From Streptomyces sp. LBL (lineage in GTDB: Bacteria > Actinomycetota > Actinomycetes > Streptomycetales > Streptomycetaceae), in the NCBI RefSeq assembly GCF_029893585.1, contig NZ_JARXYX010000031.1, positions 1 to 64,000 on the forward strand: a stretch of 64,000 bases of DNA, given 5' to 3'. Within the stretch, counting starts at the first letter, position 1. Each line of letters starts with the position of its first letter. The translations under genes and the position numbers were made by a program. The notes under the pieces are model-generated. The model worked only from the letters and a program-made list of their open reading frames with translations. It ran no database searches and was not told the origin of the DNA. Positions 8,297 through 16,524 of this stretch are shown here, in pieces.

Positions 8297-8935
8297 ATGA
8301 CTCCACTCACCGCACTCGCTCCGCGGGCCGAGGAGGGCGACACCGCGCCCACCCGGTTCGACGACCACCTGGCCGCCCAACTGCTCGCCCAGCGCATCGT
8401 CCTGCTGGGCACCCAGGTCGACGAGGTCTCCGCGAACCGGGTCTGCTCCCAACTGCTGATCCTGTCGGCGGAGGACCCGCGCACCGACATCAGCCTGTAC
8501 ATCAACAGCCCAGGCGGCTCCGTCCACGCGGGCCTGGCCATCTACGACACGATGCGGCTGATCCCGAACGACGTCTCCACGCTCGCCATGGGCTTCGCGG
8601 CGAGCATGGGCCAGTTCCTGCTCAGCGTCGGCGCGCCCGGCAAGCGCTACTCGCTGCCGCACGCGCGGATCATGATGCACCAGCCGTCGGCAGGCATCGG
8701 CGGCACGACCGCGGACATCGAGATCCAGGCGGAGAACCTGGAGTTCACCAAGCGGACCATCGAACGGATCACCGCGGAGCACACCGGCCAGAGTCCGGAG
8801 GCCATCTCCCGGGACGGCGACCGGGACCGCTGGTTCACGGCCGAGGAGGCCAGGGAGTACGGCATGGTGGACCGGGTCGTGGAGTCCCTCGCGGACGTCC
8901 GCCCGGCCGCCTCGAAGCGTCGAATGGGGCTGTGA
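8297..8935 (+). CDS. clpP3: ATP-dependent Clp protease proteolytic subunit ClpP3
   Basis: A 212-residue ClpP subunit, which forms heptameric rings that degrade proteins fed by Clp ATPases in the cytoplasm. The catalytic triad is complete: Ser in GFAASMGQ, His in RIMMHQPSAG, Asp in ISRDGDRDRWF. The Gly-rich oxyanion strand SPGGSVHAG is intact. AGGAG lies 5-6 nt before the ATG. One base separates its stop from the clpP4 start, so the two are translationally coupled. The PopR box upstream and popR downstream identify this as the clpP3P4 locus, which in S. lividans is silent unless ClpP1P2 fails to degrade PopR. Confidence 0.93.
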   Translation: MTPLTALAPRAEEGDTAPTRFDDHLAAQLLAQRIVLLGTQVDEVSANRVCSQLLILSAEDPRTDISLYINSPGGSVHAGLAIYDTMRLIPNDVSTLAMGFAASMGQFLLSVGAPGKRYSLPHARIMMHQPSAGIGGTTADIEIQAENLEFTKRTIERITAEHTGQSPEAISRDGDRDRWFTAEEAREYGMVDRVVESLADVRPAASKRRMGL

Positions 8936-8936
8936 C

Positions 8937-9539
8937 ATGGGGACGTACACGATTCCGAACGTCGTCGAGCGGACCCCGCAGGGCGAGCGGTCGTACGACG
9001 TGTTCAGCCGGCTGCTGTCGGAGCGGATCATCTTCCTCGGCACCGAGATCGACGACGGCGTGGCGAACGTCGTCATCGCGCAACTCCTCCACCTGGAGTC
9101 CTCGGCCCCCGAGAGCGAGATCGCGATCTACCTCAACTCCCCGGGTGGATCGTTCACTTCGCTCATGGCGATCTACGACACGATGACGTTCGTGCAGGCG
9201 CCGATCTCGACGTTCTGCGTCGGGCAGGCGGCTTCCACGGCGGCCGTACTTCTGGCCGGCGGGGATCCCGGGCGGCGGTTCGTGCTGGAGCACGCGCGGG
9301 TGCTGCTCGGGCAACCGGCCAGTGGCGGACGGCAGGGGACGGTGTCCGATCTCTCGCTGCAGGCCAAGGAGATGGTGCGGATCCGCTCCCAGGTCGAGGA
9401 GGTGCTGGCGCGGCACACACACCACGACGTCGCCACGCTGCGCGCGGACATGGACCGCGACAAGGTGTTCACCGCCGAGGAGGCGGTGGCGTACGGGCTG
9501 GCGGACGAGGTACTGAGCCGGCGCCTCGTGGGGGTCTGA
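8937..9539 (+). CDS. clpP4: ClpP4 subunit lacking the catalytic histidine
   Basis: A 200-residue ClpP-family subunit. The Ser motif (VGQAASTAAVLL), SPGGSFTS and the Asp region (LRADMDRDKVFTAEEA) are present. The catalytic His, normally in MMHQP or MIHQP, is replaced by Gly: RVLLGQPASGG (GGG codon at about 9308-9310). The subunit is thus unlikely to cleave alone and probably works with ClpP3 in a mixed tetradecamer, as several actinobacterial ClpP pairs do. There is no strong ribosome site, and it starts 1 nt after the clpP3 stop, so coupling is likely. I have not checked whether other ClpP4 proteins share the change. Confidence 0.9.
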   Translation: MGTYTIPNVVERTPQGERSYDVFSRLLSERIIFLGTEIDDGVANVVIAQLLHLESSAPESEIAIYLNSPGGSFTSLMAIYDTMTFVQAPISTFCVGQAASTAAVLLAGGDPGRRFVLEHARVLLGQPASGGRQGTVSDLSLQAKEMVRIRSQVEEVLARHTHHDVATLRADMDRDKVFTAEEAVAYGLADEVLSRRLVGV

Positions 9540-9587
9540 GGCGCCGGCCGGCCGGTCCGATCAGGCGGTCAGGCAGCGCCCGGCCGG

Positions 9588-10112
9588 TCAGGCAGCCAGG
9601 CAGAGCCCGTTGTAGGGCGCCGTGGAGCGGCCGCGGCCCCTGTCGGCCCGTGACTGGCGGGTGAGCTCGCCCTGGGCCAGCGACAGCAGATCGCCCAGGC
9701 CCAGGCCGAGGGCGCGGGCGGCGGCCGCGAGGACCTCCGACGAGGCCTCCTTGCGGCCGCGCTCGACCTCCGAGAGGTACGGCATGGAGATCCGGGCGGC
9801 GTCGGCAACGTCCTTGAGCGTGCGGTCCTGGGCCAGGCGTTCGCGGCGCAGGACATCGCCGATCAGGTCGCGCCAGAGGGGTTCCTTCGGCGCACGGGGT
9901 TCGAGGGGAGCGGGGGCCGGCGGCGCCTGACGGAGCGGGGCGGGGACGGGGGCAGGGGCGGGGCGTTCGGACACGGAGCGGGCGGTCCCGGGGCGTTCGG
10001 ACATGGGGCGGGCGGTCCCGGGGCGGGCGGTCCCGGGGCGGGCGGTCCCGGGGCGCGCGGCAGGCGGGCGCAGGGGGATCACGCGGGCTTGGTTCGGCGC
10101 TTGGTTGCTCAC
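9588..10112 (-). CDS. popR: PopR, activator of the clpP3-clpP4 operon
   Basis: A 174-residue XRE/Cro-type regulator. Residues about 85-145 hold the helix-turn-helix (RTLKDVADAARISMPYLSEV then ERGRKEASSEVL), as in PopR and ClgR. The last residues are CLAA; in S. lividans the two terminal alanines make PopR a ClpP1P2 substrate. The N-terminal 60 residues are a Pro/Arg/Ala repeat (PGTARPGTARP) encoded by a tandem DNA repeat and are probably disordered. AGGAGG directly abuts the GTG, an unusually short spacing. It converges on clpP4, whereas the regulated box lies before clpP3. ClgR is the alternative, but position and box favour PopR. Confidence 0.88.
   Translation of the reverse strand: MSNQAPNQARVIPLRPPAARPGTARPGTARPGTARPMSERPGTARSVSERPAPAPVPAPLRQAPPAPAPLEPRAPKEPLWRDLIGDVLRRERLAQDRTLKDVADAARISMPYLSEVERGRKEASSEVLAAAARALGLGLGDLLSLAQGELTRQSRADRGRGRSTAPYNGLCLAA
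9961..10050. repeat. 15/30-bp tandem repeats in popR
   Basis: Two 30-bp units (9961-9990 and 9991-10020, differing at two bases) are followed by two 15-bp units GGGCGGGCGGTCCCG (10021-10050); the 15-mer is also the second half of the 30-mer. Since 15 and 30 are multiples of three, copy-number change would keep popR in frame and only lengthen its N-terminal tail. Confidence 0.9.
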
Positions 10113-10432
10113 CTCCTCAGACTAAATTCCCTGGCCCACAGGGGAAGAGACCGGAATTCCGCCCTGGGTGGAATCGCGATCGCGAAGGGGGACGGGCCGC
10201 ACGGCCGTGGAGATGTCGGCACGGTGTCGACGTCACCGAGCGCTCCCCGCACGCGCTGATCGTCACCACCCGCGCCCGAGTCACCGCCCGTCCGCCGTCG
10301 CCACCCCGGCAGCGAAAGACTCGACCAGCGATTTTCGGCCGCACGGGTACCGGACGAGCATGGGCCTTCACACCCCGGGTAGGCGCAAGACTCAAGGACC
10401 TGGAACAGGTTCGCGATTCTGTCGGTCGGCGT

Positions 10433-10457
10433 GCATACCTCACCGCGTTCCGGGTAC
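10433..10457 (+). promoter_or_regulatory. SigB-type promoter upstream of the sigma factor gene
   Basis: GCAT-N15-GGGTAC matches the Streptomyces SigB consensus GNNTN-(14-16 nt)-GGGTAC/T and lies about 100 bp before the sigma factor start. The remainder of the 10113-10559 gap between popR and the sigma gene shows no further coding or hairpin signal. In S. coelicolor, SigL (my best guess for this gene) is reported to depend on SigB, which agrees. Confidence 0.6.
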
Positions 10458-10559
10458 TCGCAGCCAGCGAGTCCGGAGCAGGACCCAGAACAACCGTAGG
10501 ACCGAGACAACCAAGGCCGAAGAGGCAGACGTCGAGCCGTGACTTTCGTGGGAGAGGTA

Positions 10560-11450
10560 ATGGACACCGCCGTGATCCGGTCGGAGGCACAGGTCGTGAA
10601 GCAGACCGCCGGGACCAGGACGACGGGCGACGGGCCGCTGCCGGGAGTCAAGGACCCGCGGACCGTGGCGCCGCGTGATGCACGAGAGCTTTCCCGCCAG
10701 TTCTTCCGGCGCCTGACGGAGCTCGAAGAAGGCACGCACGAATACCAGTACGCGCGCAACACGCTCATCGAGATGAACATGTCCCTGGTGCGCTTCGCGG
10801 CCGGCCGGTTCCGGGGCCGCGGCGACGACATGGAGGACATCGTCCAGACCGGCATGATCGGTCTGATCAAGGCCATCGACCGCTTCGAGTTGGCGCGCGA
10901 GGTCGAGTTCACGTCCTTCGCGCTGCCCTATATCGTCGGCGAGATCAAGCGCTTCTTCCGTGACACCACCTGGGCCGTGCACGTGCCGCGGCGGCTGCAG
11001 GAGCTGCGCGTGGAGCTGGCCAAGGCCCGGGAGGAGCTCGCCAGCCGGCTGGACCGCGAGCCGACCGTGGCCGAACTCGCCACGCTGATGAACATCCCCG
11101 AGAAGGAGGTCGTCGAGGCCCAGATCGCCTCCAACGGCTACAACTCGTCCTCGTTGGACGCCGCGCTCACCGGAGACGGTCCCGAGGGCGGCGAGACGGT
11201 CCTCGCCGACTTCATCGGTGTGGAGGAGTACGGGCTGCGGCTCGTGGAGGACTTCCAGTCCCTCGCCCCGCTCATGGCCGAACTGAGTGAACGCGATCGG
11301 CAGATCATCCACATGCGGTTCGTGGAGGAAGCCACCCAGGCGGAGATCGGCGAGCGTCTCGGCTGCTCGCAGATGCACGTGTCCCGGCTGATCAAGCGGA
11401 TCATCCTGCGTCTGCGTCAGGGCATGCTGGGGGAGCTGGGCTGCGCCTGA
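10560..11450 (+). CDS. SigB/SigF-family RNA polymerase sigma factor
   Basis: A 296-residue alternative sigma factor of group 3. Region 2 is visible (VRFAAGRFRGRGDDMEDIVQ, then FTSFALPYIVGEIKRFFRD), as are region 3 (EPTVAELATLMNIPEKEV) and region 4 (LSERDRQIIHMRFVEEATQA followed by CSQMHVSRLIKR). These factors direct osmotic, oxidative and developmental responses and are held by RsbW-like anti-sigma kinases. The ATG at 10560 was chosen over a GTG at 10539 because GGAG lies 5 nt before it. The SigB-type promoter suggests a sigma cascade. Position beside clpP3P4-popR suggests it is the SigL orthologue, from memory of S. coelicolor gene order only. Confidence 0.93.
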   Translation: MDTAVIRSEAQVVKQTAGTRTTGDGPLPGVKDPRTVAPRDARELSRQFFRRLTELEEGTHEYQYARNTLIEMNMSLVRFAAGRFRGRGDDMEDIVQTGMIGLIKAIDRFELAREVEFTSFALPYIVGEIKRFFRDTTWAVHVPRRLQELRVELAKAREELASRLDREPTVAELATLMNIPEKEVVEAQIASNGYNSSSLDAALTGDGPEGGETVLADFIGVEEYGLRLVEDFQSLAPLMAELSERDRQIIHMRFVEEATQAEIGERLGCSQMHVSRLIKRIILRLRQGMLGELGCA

Positions 11451-11627
11451 GGAGGATCCGACCCGCGCGCATCACGAGCGGGTGCCGTCCCCCACGAAGA
11501 CCGTAGCAGGCCGGCTGAGGGCGGTGCCCGCGATCTGGCGTGATCTGGTCGTCGCAGTCCGAGCCGGAGAAAGTAATTCCGGAGAGAGAATTCCGGAGAG
11601 AGCTTGGGCCAGGGGATCACTTCTGAC

Positions 11628-12089
11628 TCAGGCCGACGACGGCCTCAAGCCGACCACGGCGCGGATGCGCTTGCCGACCGGTACTCGGTCCACGGCGATC
11701 TCCGCGGCCAGCGCGTGCACGATCTCCAGTCCGTGGCGGCCGATGCGCTCGGGGTCCTTGGGGAAGCGCCGCGGCAGGGCGACGCTGCTGTCGTAGACCA
11801 CCACCGCCACCGCGGCGCCCGTGCCTTCCATCTCGAGTATGTAGGGCCCGTTGCTGTGACGGTCCGCGTTGGTGACCAGTTCACTGACCACCAGGAGCAC
11901 CTCCCCCTCGGTACGAGGGTCCACGTCGGCGCACCACTCGGTCCCGAGCTGCTTCAGGAAGGCCGCGGCGAAGGCCCGCGCCTCCGCTATGCATCCCGGT
12001 TTGCCGCTGTAGTGCGCTGCCCGCCGTAGCGGGTCCACGGGTACGTCGAAACCAGTCGGTATCACTGACCCGTCCAGGTGCTCGGTCAT
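11628..12089 (-). CDS. RsbW-like anti-sigma/ATP-binding serine kinase
   Basis: A 153-residue GHKL ATPase of the HATPase_c_2 type. The N box reads LVVSELVTNADRHS, the G1 region VVVYDSS and the G2 box GRHGLEIVHALA. Such proteins bind SigB-type factors or phosphorylate anti-anti-sigma proteins. It starts at the internal ATG 12089, after GAGAGA. It converges on the sigma factor gene across 177 bp, which makes that factor a candidate partner, though the two are not co-transcribed. Streptomyces encode dozens of these kinases, so the pairing is only inferred. Confidence 0.85.
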   Translation of the reverse strand: MTEHLDGSVIPTGFDVPVDPLRRAAHYSGKPGCIAEARAFAAAFLKQLGTEWCADVDPRTEGEVLLVVSELVTNADRHSNGPYILEMEGTGAAVAVVVYDSSVALPRRFPKDPERIGRHGLEIVHALAAEIAVDRVPVGKRIRAVVGLRPSSA

Positions 12090-12386
12090 GCGTTTCTCTC
12101 TCGATGCCGGACTGGCCGGAGGCTGCTGCACCAGTGCTCGTACCCCGAGCCGGGCATCACAGTCCCCGAGTCCTCGAGTCCCCGGCACGCCCCTTACGCC
12201 GGGCCCTGCGAGCGCGCCCCTCAGCCGAAGCCGATGATGCGGCCGGGGCCCACACCCCCCTCACCGTGAGCCGGTGTCGGTTTCCAGGAAGAGTTCGGGC
12301 GCCATCGGTGCGACGCGACCACTCCGCCATGCCCTGATTCTGTCGACACATCCACATGTGCGCCTGACTTGAATCCGGCGGGTGGT

Positions 12387-12797
12387 TCAGGCGACGGGCG
12401 TGAAGAGGGCCGCGCCGGTGCGCTGCATCCGCAGGGCGTCCACGGACTCCGCGAGCAGCTCGTACTCGGTGGTGTCGTCGAAAACGGCGATCCGCACCAG
12501 CCGTCCGGCGGCCAGCTCGTCGGCCACCAGCCCCTGTTGGGCCAGGTCTGCGCACCAGGTACGCAACACGGTCGGCACGTCGGGCACGGTGGGGGCCACG
12601 GGGACGAGCGCACCCGACGGTAAGTGCTCGACCTCGGGCCGGGGGTCCAGCCGGTCGGCAATCCAGGAGGCGCGGTCACGCAGCCACCACAGGGCGAGGG
12701 CGAGGGTGGGGGCGCGGTAGGTCCCCAGAGGTACGCCGATGCGTCGGCCGTCACAGGTGCCGTACCCCGTGACGTGGCACAGGAATTCGTCGTGCAC
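12387..12797 (-). CDS. Conserved hypothetical protein with a TTA codon
   Basis: A 136-residue cytoplasmic protein that I do not recognise. It opens MHDEFLCHVTGYGTCDG, has a Trp-rich helix (ALALWWLRDRASWIADRLD) and ends with a YELLAESVDALRMQ helix. There is no signal peptide or membrane helix. The GTG is preceded by GGAG at 6-7 nt. One TTA leucine codon (12621-12623) would tie expression to bldA and development. It sits behind the anti-sigma-like gene on the same strand, separated by 297 bp with no recognised content. Eighteen-base repeats lie upstream. Confidence 0.7.
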   Translation of the reverse strand: MHDEFLCHVTGYGTCDGRRIGVPLGTYRAPTLALALWWLRDRASWIADRLDPRPEVEHLPSGALVPVAPTVPDVPTVLRTWCADLAQQGLVADELAAGRLVRIAVFDDTTEYELLAESVDALRMQRTGAALFTPVA

Positions 12798-12853
12798 GAT
12801 CCACTCCCCCGCCGCTTCGCCAGACTGGTCGGCCTGGCCTCGCTTTCGATGCG

Positions 12854-12937
12854 GCTCATGTGCAGTGCTCGGCTCATGTGCGGTGCTCGGCTCATGTGCG
12901 GTGCTCGGCTGATGTGCGGTGCTCGGCTGATGCGCTG
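12854..12937. repeat. 18-bp tandem repeat, about 4.6 copies
   Basis: Units GCTCATGTGCGGTGCTCG start at 12854, 12872, 12890, 12908 and 12926 (the last partial), with one or two changes each. They lie 57 bp upstream of the minus-strand hypothetical gene, in a spacer with no credible frame. There are no unique spacers, so this is a minisatellite rather than a CRISPR. Confidence 0.9.
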
Positions 12938-13199
12938 TGTGATCGGTTCTTCGCCGGATGTGAAGTGCCCTAGCAGTCGAGTATGTTCACTCTTGAAACA
13001 CTGTCACTACCCATTTCCGGCCACTCTCCTGGCATATTCACCGCCCGACATGGCCGAAATGTGATCGGCGCCCACCAAAGCTGTCATTACCTGAGGGGTA
13101 ATCGACCCCGCGGGCCGCTACGGGCAGGGGGGAGCCGCCGGGTCGCCACCGGCACGGACCCGGGGTCCGACCAGCAGATACGTCCCTGATGGAGGCTGA

Positions 13200-13400
13200 T
13201 CACCCAGGCCCGCGAACACAGACCGTTACGAGAACGCCGTCGCCCGCTACTTCGAGGCCTGGAACGCCCGGGAGGCCGAAGCACGGGCCAAAGCGGTCGC
13301 CGCCGCCTGGGCCGCGGACGGCACGTACACCGACCCGCTCACCGACGCCGGCGGCCACGAGCAGCTCGAGGCCGTGTTCCTTGGCAAGTCGGCGTGTTGA
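13200..13400 (+). pseudogene. SnoaL-like (NTF2 fold) gene remnant
   Basis: The frame reads DRYENAVARYFEAWNAREAE, then WAADGTYTDPLTDAGGHE and LEAVFLGK, the first third of a SnoaL-like protein. No start codon lies in this frame: the nearest ATG with a ribosome site (13189) is in another frame, and a stop sits at 13197. The frame ends at 13400, far short of the usual 110-140 residues. It is a frameshifted, truncated remnant. The rest of the 12798-13489 gap holds the 18-bp repeats and AT-richer sequence near 12960-13090. Confidence 0.75.
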
Positions 13401-13489
13401 AGGAGTCGTCAGTCAGGACAGCGGCCGCGGCTTCAACGGCATGGGGCCTCCAGAAGAAGGGACGATCCAACGGCACTTCGGATGGGTGA

Positions 13490-14905
13490 TCACCGCCCTC
13501 GGCCTGCCGCACCTGATAGGGCGGTCGCCTGGAAGCGGCGTTCCCGGCCGACGGGGCGCAGACGGACGTGGGCGTCCAGACCGCCGCCGGGGGCCGCCCG
13601 CAGGGTGATCTTTCCGCCGGAGGCGTGCACGAGGTGTCGGACGATGGGCAGGCCCAGGCCAGTGCCGTCGTGATGGGAGTCGGAGGCGCGCCAGAAGCGG
13701 TCGAAGGCCCGCTCCTGGTCAGCCTCCGGCATGCCGGGGCCCTGGTCGATGACGTGGAGATCGGTGCCGGGGGCGCGGGCGAGGGTGATGGTCGTGCCGG
13801 GTGGGGAGACCCGCAGGGCGTTGGCGACCAGGTTGTCGATGATCTGTTCCAGTGCTCCGGGGATCGCCCACACCGGGCCGGCTGCCGGTCCGGAGACCGT
13901 GATGGTGACGTATTGCTCGGCGGCGAGTGGCTCCCACATGGCCGCCCGCTCGGCGAGGACGGCGTCCGCGTCGACGGGTTCGGGGGTGGTGGCGGTGTTT
14001 TCCAGGCGGGCCAGGGCGAGCAGGCCGTGGACCATGCGGCTGAGGCGTTCGACCTCTCCGATGGTCTCTTCCAGGCTGGGATGGGCGCGGGGGTCGAGGT
14101 AGGGCTCGAAGTTCTCCAGGCGCAGCCGCAGCGAGGTCAGCGGCGTCTTGAGCTGGTGGGAGGCTTCGGAGGCAAATCCGTGCTGGGCCTGGAGCAGGTG
14201 CTGCAGGCGGGTGGTGGTGTGGGTGAACGCGGCGGCCAGGCGGCGCAGTTCGGGCGGTCCGCTGTCGGCGTCGGGCGGGTTGTCCAGACGGCCGACGGCG
14301 AGTTGGGTGGTGGCGCGTTCCAGGGTGCGCAGGGGCCGGGTGATCCAGCGGGCCAGGGTGAACGCCACGAGCGCCACGGCTGCCAGGACACACGCGCCGG
14401 CCAGGGCGAGGGCGGCCCAGATGCGGTGTTCCCGGTCGGTGACCATGGTCATCGGGTAGGTCACCCGCAGCGCGCCGCGGATCGTGGTGCCGGACGAACC
14501 TGGCATCGTTGCCGCCAGAACGTCACCACCATCGGTGCCGGTGCGGGTGGCAACGGTGGTCTGGTTGCGCAGGGCGGCGGCGATGTCCGGCTGGCCGGCG
14601 AGCGTGGTCCCGGTGTCGGTGGTGCCGGCGGAGTCGGTGAGCACCTGGCCGGTGCGGTCGACGATCACGACACGGGCGCCCGCGTTGTCCTCGGCGTACT
14701 CCCGGGCCAGTTCCGGCAGGGCCGTCAGGTTGCCCTTCTCGATGTTCTCCTCGGCGACCTCGGCCAGCATCGAAGCGTCGCGTTCGACGCTCTGGGAGAA
14801 CCGGGATTCCTCCCCGCGGGCGTAGAGGTAGCCGAGCGGGATTTCCAGCCCCAGCAGTACCAGCAGCGCCAGCGCGAGGTAGCTGAGTATCAGGCGCCGG
14901 GTCAC
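13490..14905 (-). CDS. Sensor histidine kinase
   Basis: A 471-residue membrane sensor kinase. One transmembrane helix lies at residues about 4-26, then an extracytoplasmic sensor of some 130 residues, a second helix (ALAGACVLAAVALVAFTLA) and a HAMP linker (ARWITRPLRTLE). The phosphoacceptor is His in ASEASHQLKTPLTSLRLRL. The ATPase boxes are LVANALRVSPPGTT, VIDQGPGMPE and DGTGLGLPIVRHL. Its GTG start overlaps the response regulator stop by 4 nt (GTGA), so the pair is co-translated. The signal is unknown, although the PepSY-like lipoprotein and single-pass protein upstream suggest envelope sensing. Confidence 0.93.
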   Translation of the reverse strand: MTRRLILSYLALALLVLLGLEIPLGYLYARGEESRFSQSVERDASMLAEVAEENIEKGNLTALPELAREYAEDNAGARVVIVDRTGQVLTDSAGTTDTGTTLAGQPDIAAALRNQTTVATRTGTDGGDVLAATMPGSSGTTIRGALRVTYPMTMVTDREHRIWAALALAGACVLAAVALVAFTLARWITRPLRTLERATTQLAVGRLDNPPDADSGPPELRRLAAAFTHTTTRLQHLLQAQHGFASEASHQLKTPLTSLRLRLENFEPYLDPRAHPSLEETIGEVERLSRMVHGLLALARLENTATTPEPVDADAVLAERAAMWEPLAAEQYVTITVSGPAAGPVWAIPGALEQIIDNLVANALRVSPPGTTITLARAPGTDLHVIDQGPGMPEADQERAFDRFWRASDSHHDGTGLGLPIVRHLVHASGGKITLRAAPGGGLDAHVRLRPVGRERRFQATALSGAAGRGR

Positions 14906-15648
14906 GACGCCCCCTCGGCGGGCTCCGCCTCACCGGGAACCGTGAGGCGGAAGCCGACGCCGCGCGCGGTGATGATCCAGGCGGGGTCGCCCAGCTTGCG
15001 GCGCAGTGCCGCGACGTGCGCGTCGAGGGTTTTGGTGGGGCCGAAGAAGTGCGGGTCCCACACGGTGTCCATGATCTGCTGGCGGGAATGTACGGCGCCG
15101 GGATCGTCGGCGAGGTAGGCGAGCAGGTCGAACTCCCGCGGGGACAGCGCGATCTCGCGGCCTTGAAGGCGGACCTGCCGGGTGCGGCGGTCGATCTCCA
15201 ACCGGCCCAGCCGCTGCGCTGCGGTTGTGGGCGCGGATGGCGGTGCTTCCTCGGATGCCTGAGCGTGCGTTGCCTGGGGCAACGCCTGCTGGGCGCCGGT
15301 GCGGCGGGTGACCGCCCGGATACGGGCCACCAGCTCCCGCACGCCGAACGGTTTGGCGAGGTAGTCGTCCGCGCCCAGTTCGAGACCGACGACCCGGTCG
15401 GCTTCTTCGCCCCGGGCGGTGATCATGATGATGGGGATCGCGGAGCGGGCGCGCAGTGCGCGGCAGACGTCCAGGCCGTCCATGTCCGGCAGCCCGAGAT
15501 CGAGCAGGACCAGATCGGGAGCCTCACCGGTGTCGCTGAGACCGTCGGTGCCGGTGCGTGCCCGGTCCACCGTGAATCCGTACCGGCCGAGCCCTTCGGT
15601 GAGGGGTCCGGCGATCCGGTCATCGTCTTCTATCAACAGCAGCCGCAT
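14902..15648 (-). CDS. OmpR-family response regulator
   Basis: A 248-residue two-domain response regulator. The receiver has the acidic pocket IEDDDR, the phosphorylated Asp in LVLLDLGLPDMDG, Thr/Ser in IMITARG and Lys in YLAKPFGVREL. A 40-residue linker leads to a winged-helix DNA-binding domain (LSPREFDLLAYLADDPG, then RRKLGDP and ITARGVGFRL). The start at 15648 begins MRLLLIEDD; the open frame further upstream is not needed. It is paired with the overlapping kinase. A 193-bp gap separates it from the upstream membrane protein gene and may carry its own promoter. Confidence 0.93.
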   Translation of the reverse strand: MRLLLIEDDDRIAGPLTEGLGRYGFTVDRARTGTDGLSDTGEAPDLVLLDLGLPDMDGLDVCRALRARSAIPIIMITARGEEADRVVGLELGADDYLAKPFGVRELVARIRAVTRRTGAQQALPQATHAQASEEAPPSAPTTAAQRLGRLEIDRRTRQVRLQGREIALSPREFDLLAYLADDPGAVHSRQQIMDTVWDPHFFGPTKTLDAHVAALRRKLGDPAWIITARGVGFRLTVPGEAEPAEGAS

Positions 15649-15841
15649 GGCGACAGGCTCGCACAGCTGCGCAGCAGGAGCCGGAGCGTTCATCACAACC
15701 TGCCTGGGACCAGAGGAAACGGACGATGCGACAGATCTGACGGAGCAGATGAAAAGGGGCCGCCCGGCCGCTCAACGCGGGGGTTGTGATCGGCCGGACG
15801 GCAGCAGCGGGAGGGCGGTCGACGACGGAAGGTGGTGGGGG

Positions 15842-16477
15842 TCAGCCGTCGTCGGAGCGGTCGCCGTCCTCGCGTTGGCCGTCGCGGCGGTCCTCGCGCC
15901 CGTTGTCCTCCCGTTCGTCGTCCTGGTGATCTGCGGTGACGGGCGGTGCGCTGGTTGGCGGTGCAGCGGTGCCGGTCCCCGCGCCGCTGTCCGCCGGCGG
16001 CACGGCACTGGTCGGTGGCCCGGACGGTGTCACCGGCTGCGGGGCGGAAACCTGACCGAGAACGGAGGCGGGACCGGGTGACGGGCTGGAGGAAACCGTG
16101 TCGCTGACCATCGACAGCGCCAGGCCGAAGCAGCCCACGATCAGCAGGACCGCGGCCACCAGGAGGACCGGCTTGCGCCGGGCTGCCACCTGCGGCCACC
16201 CGCCCGCCGCCTGCCCGCCCCGACGGACCGTGCTGGAGCCTCCGTTACCGGTGTCCACTTGGGCGGAGACGCTGTCCGCGGCATCCGCGGCCCGCGCGGG
16301 CGACTCACCCGCCGCCCAGTCCTGCGCGGAGGCCGACGCGGGACAGTCGAAGGAGTCGTCCGCGTAGCGGTCCCCGTAACCGGCCGGCCCGCCATCGGCG
16401 GGCAGACGGTCGAAGACCACCGTCTCGACAACGTCCGGCTGCGAGGCCGGCTCTGAACGGCTGGGATCCACCGGCAT
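15842..16477 (-). CDS. Single-pass membrane protein of unknown function
   Basis: A 211-residue protein with a polar cytoplasmic half of about 100 residues, one hydrophobic helix (KPVLLVAAVLLIVGCFGLAL), then an outer Pro/Ser/Thr-rich stretch ending in a charged tail of alternating Glu, Asp and Arg. No enzymatic motif is seen. AGGAG precedes the ATG. It lies 47 bp after a secreted PepSY-like lipoprotein and before the two-component genes, so it may belong to the same envelope-sensing group. Confidence 0.7.
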   Translation of the reverse strand: MPVDPSRSEPASQPDVVETVVFDRLPADGGPAGYGDRYADDSFDCPASASAQDWAAGESPARAADAADSVSAQVDTGNGGSSTVRRGGQAAGGWPQVAARRKPVLLVAAVLLIVGCFGLALSMVSDTVSSSPSPGPASVLGQVSAPQPVTPSGPPTSAVPPADSGAGTGTAAPPTSAPPVTADHQDDEREDNGREDRRDGQREDGDRSDDG

Positions 16478-16524
16478 GACGCCTGCTCCTGTTCGCGAGA
16501 CGGTTCAGCACAACGGCAGAGCCG

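Noticed and set aside
12854..12937. CRISPR-like direct repeats
   Set aside because: Units are contiguous with no spacers and no cas genes are near. The same applies to the arrays at 27305 and 58738.
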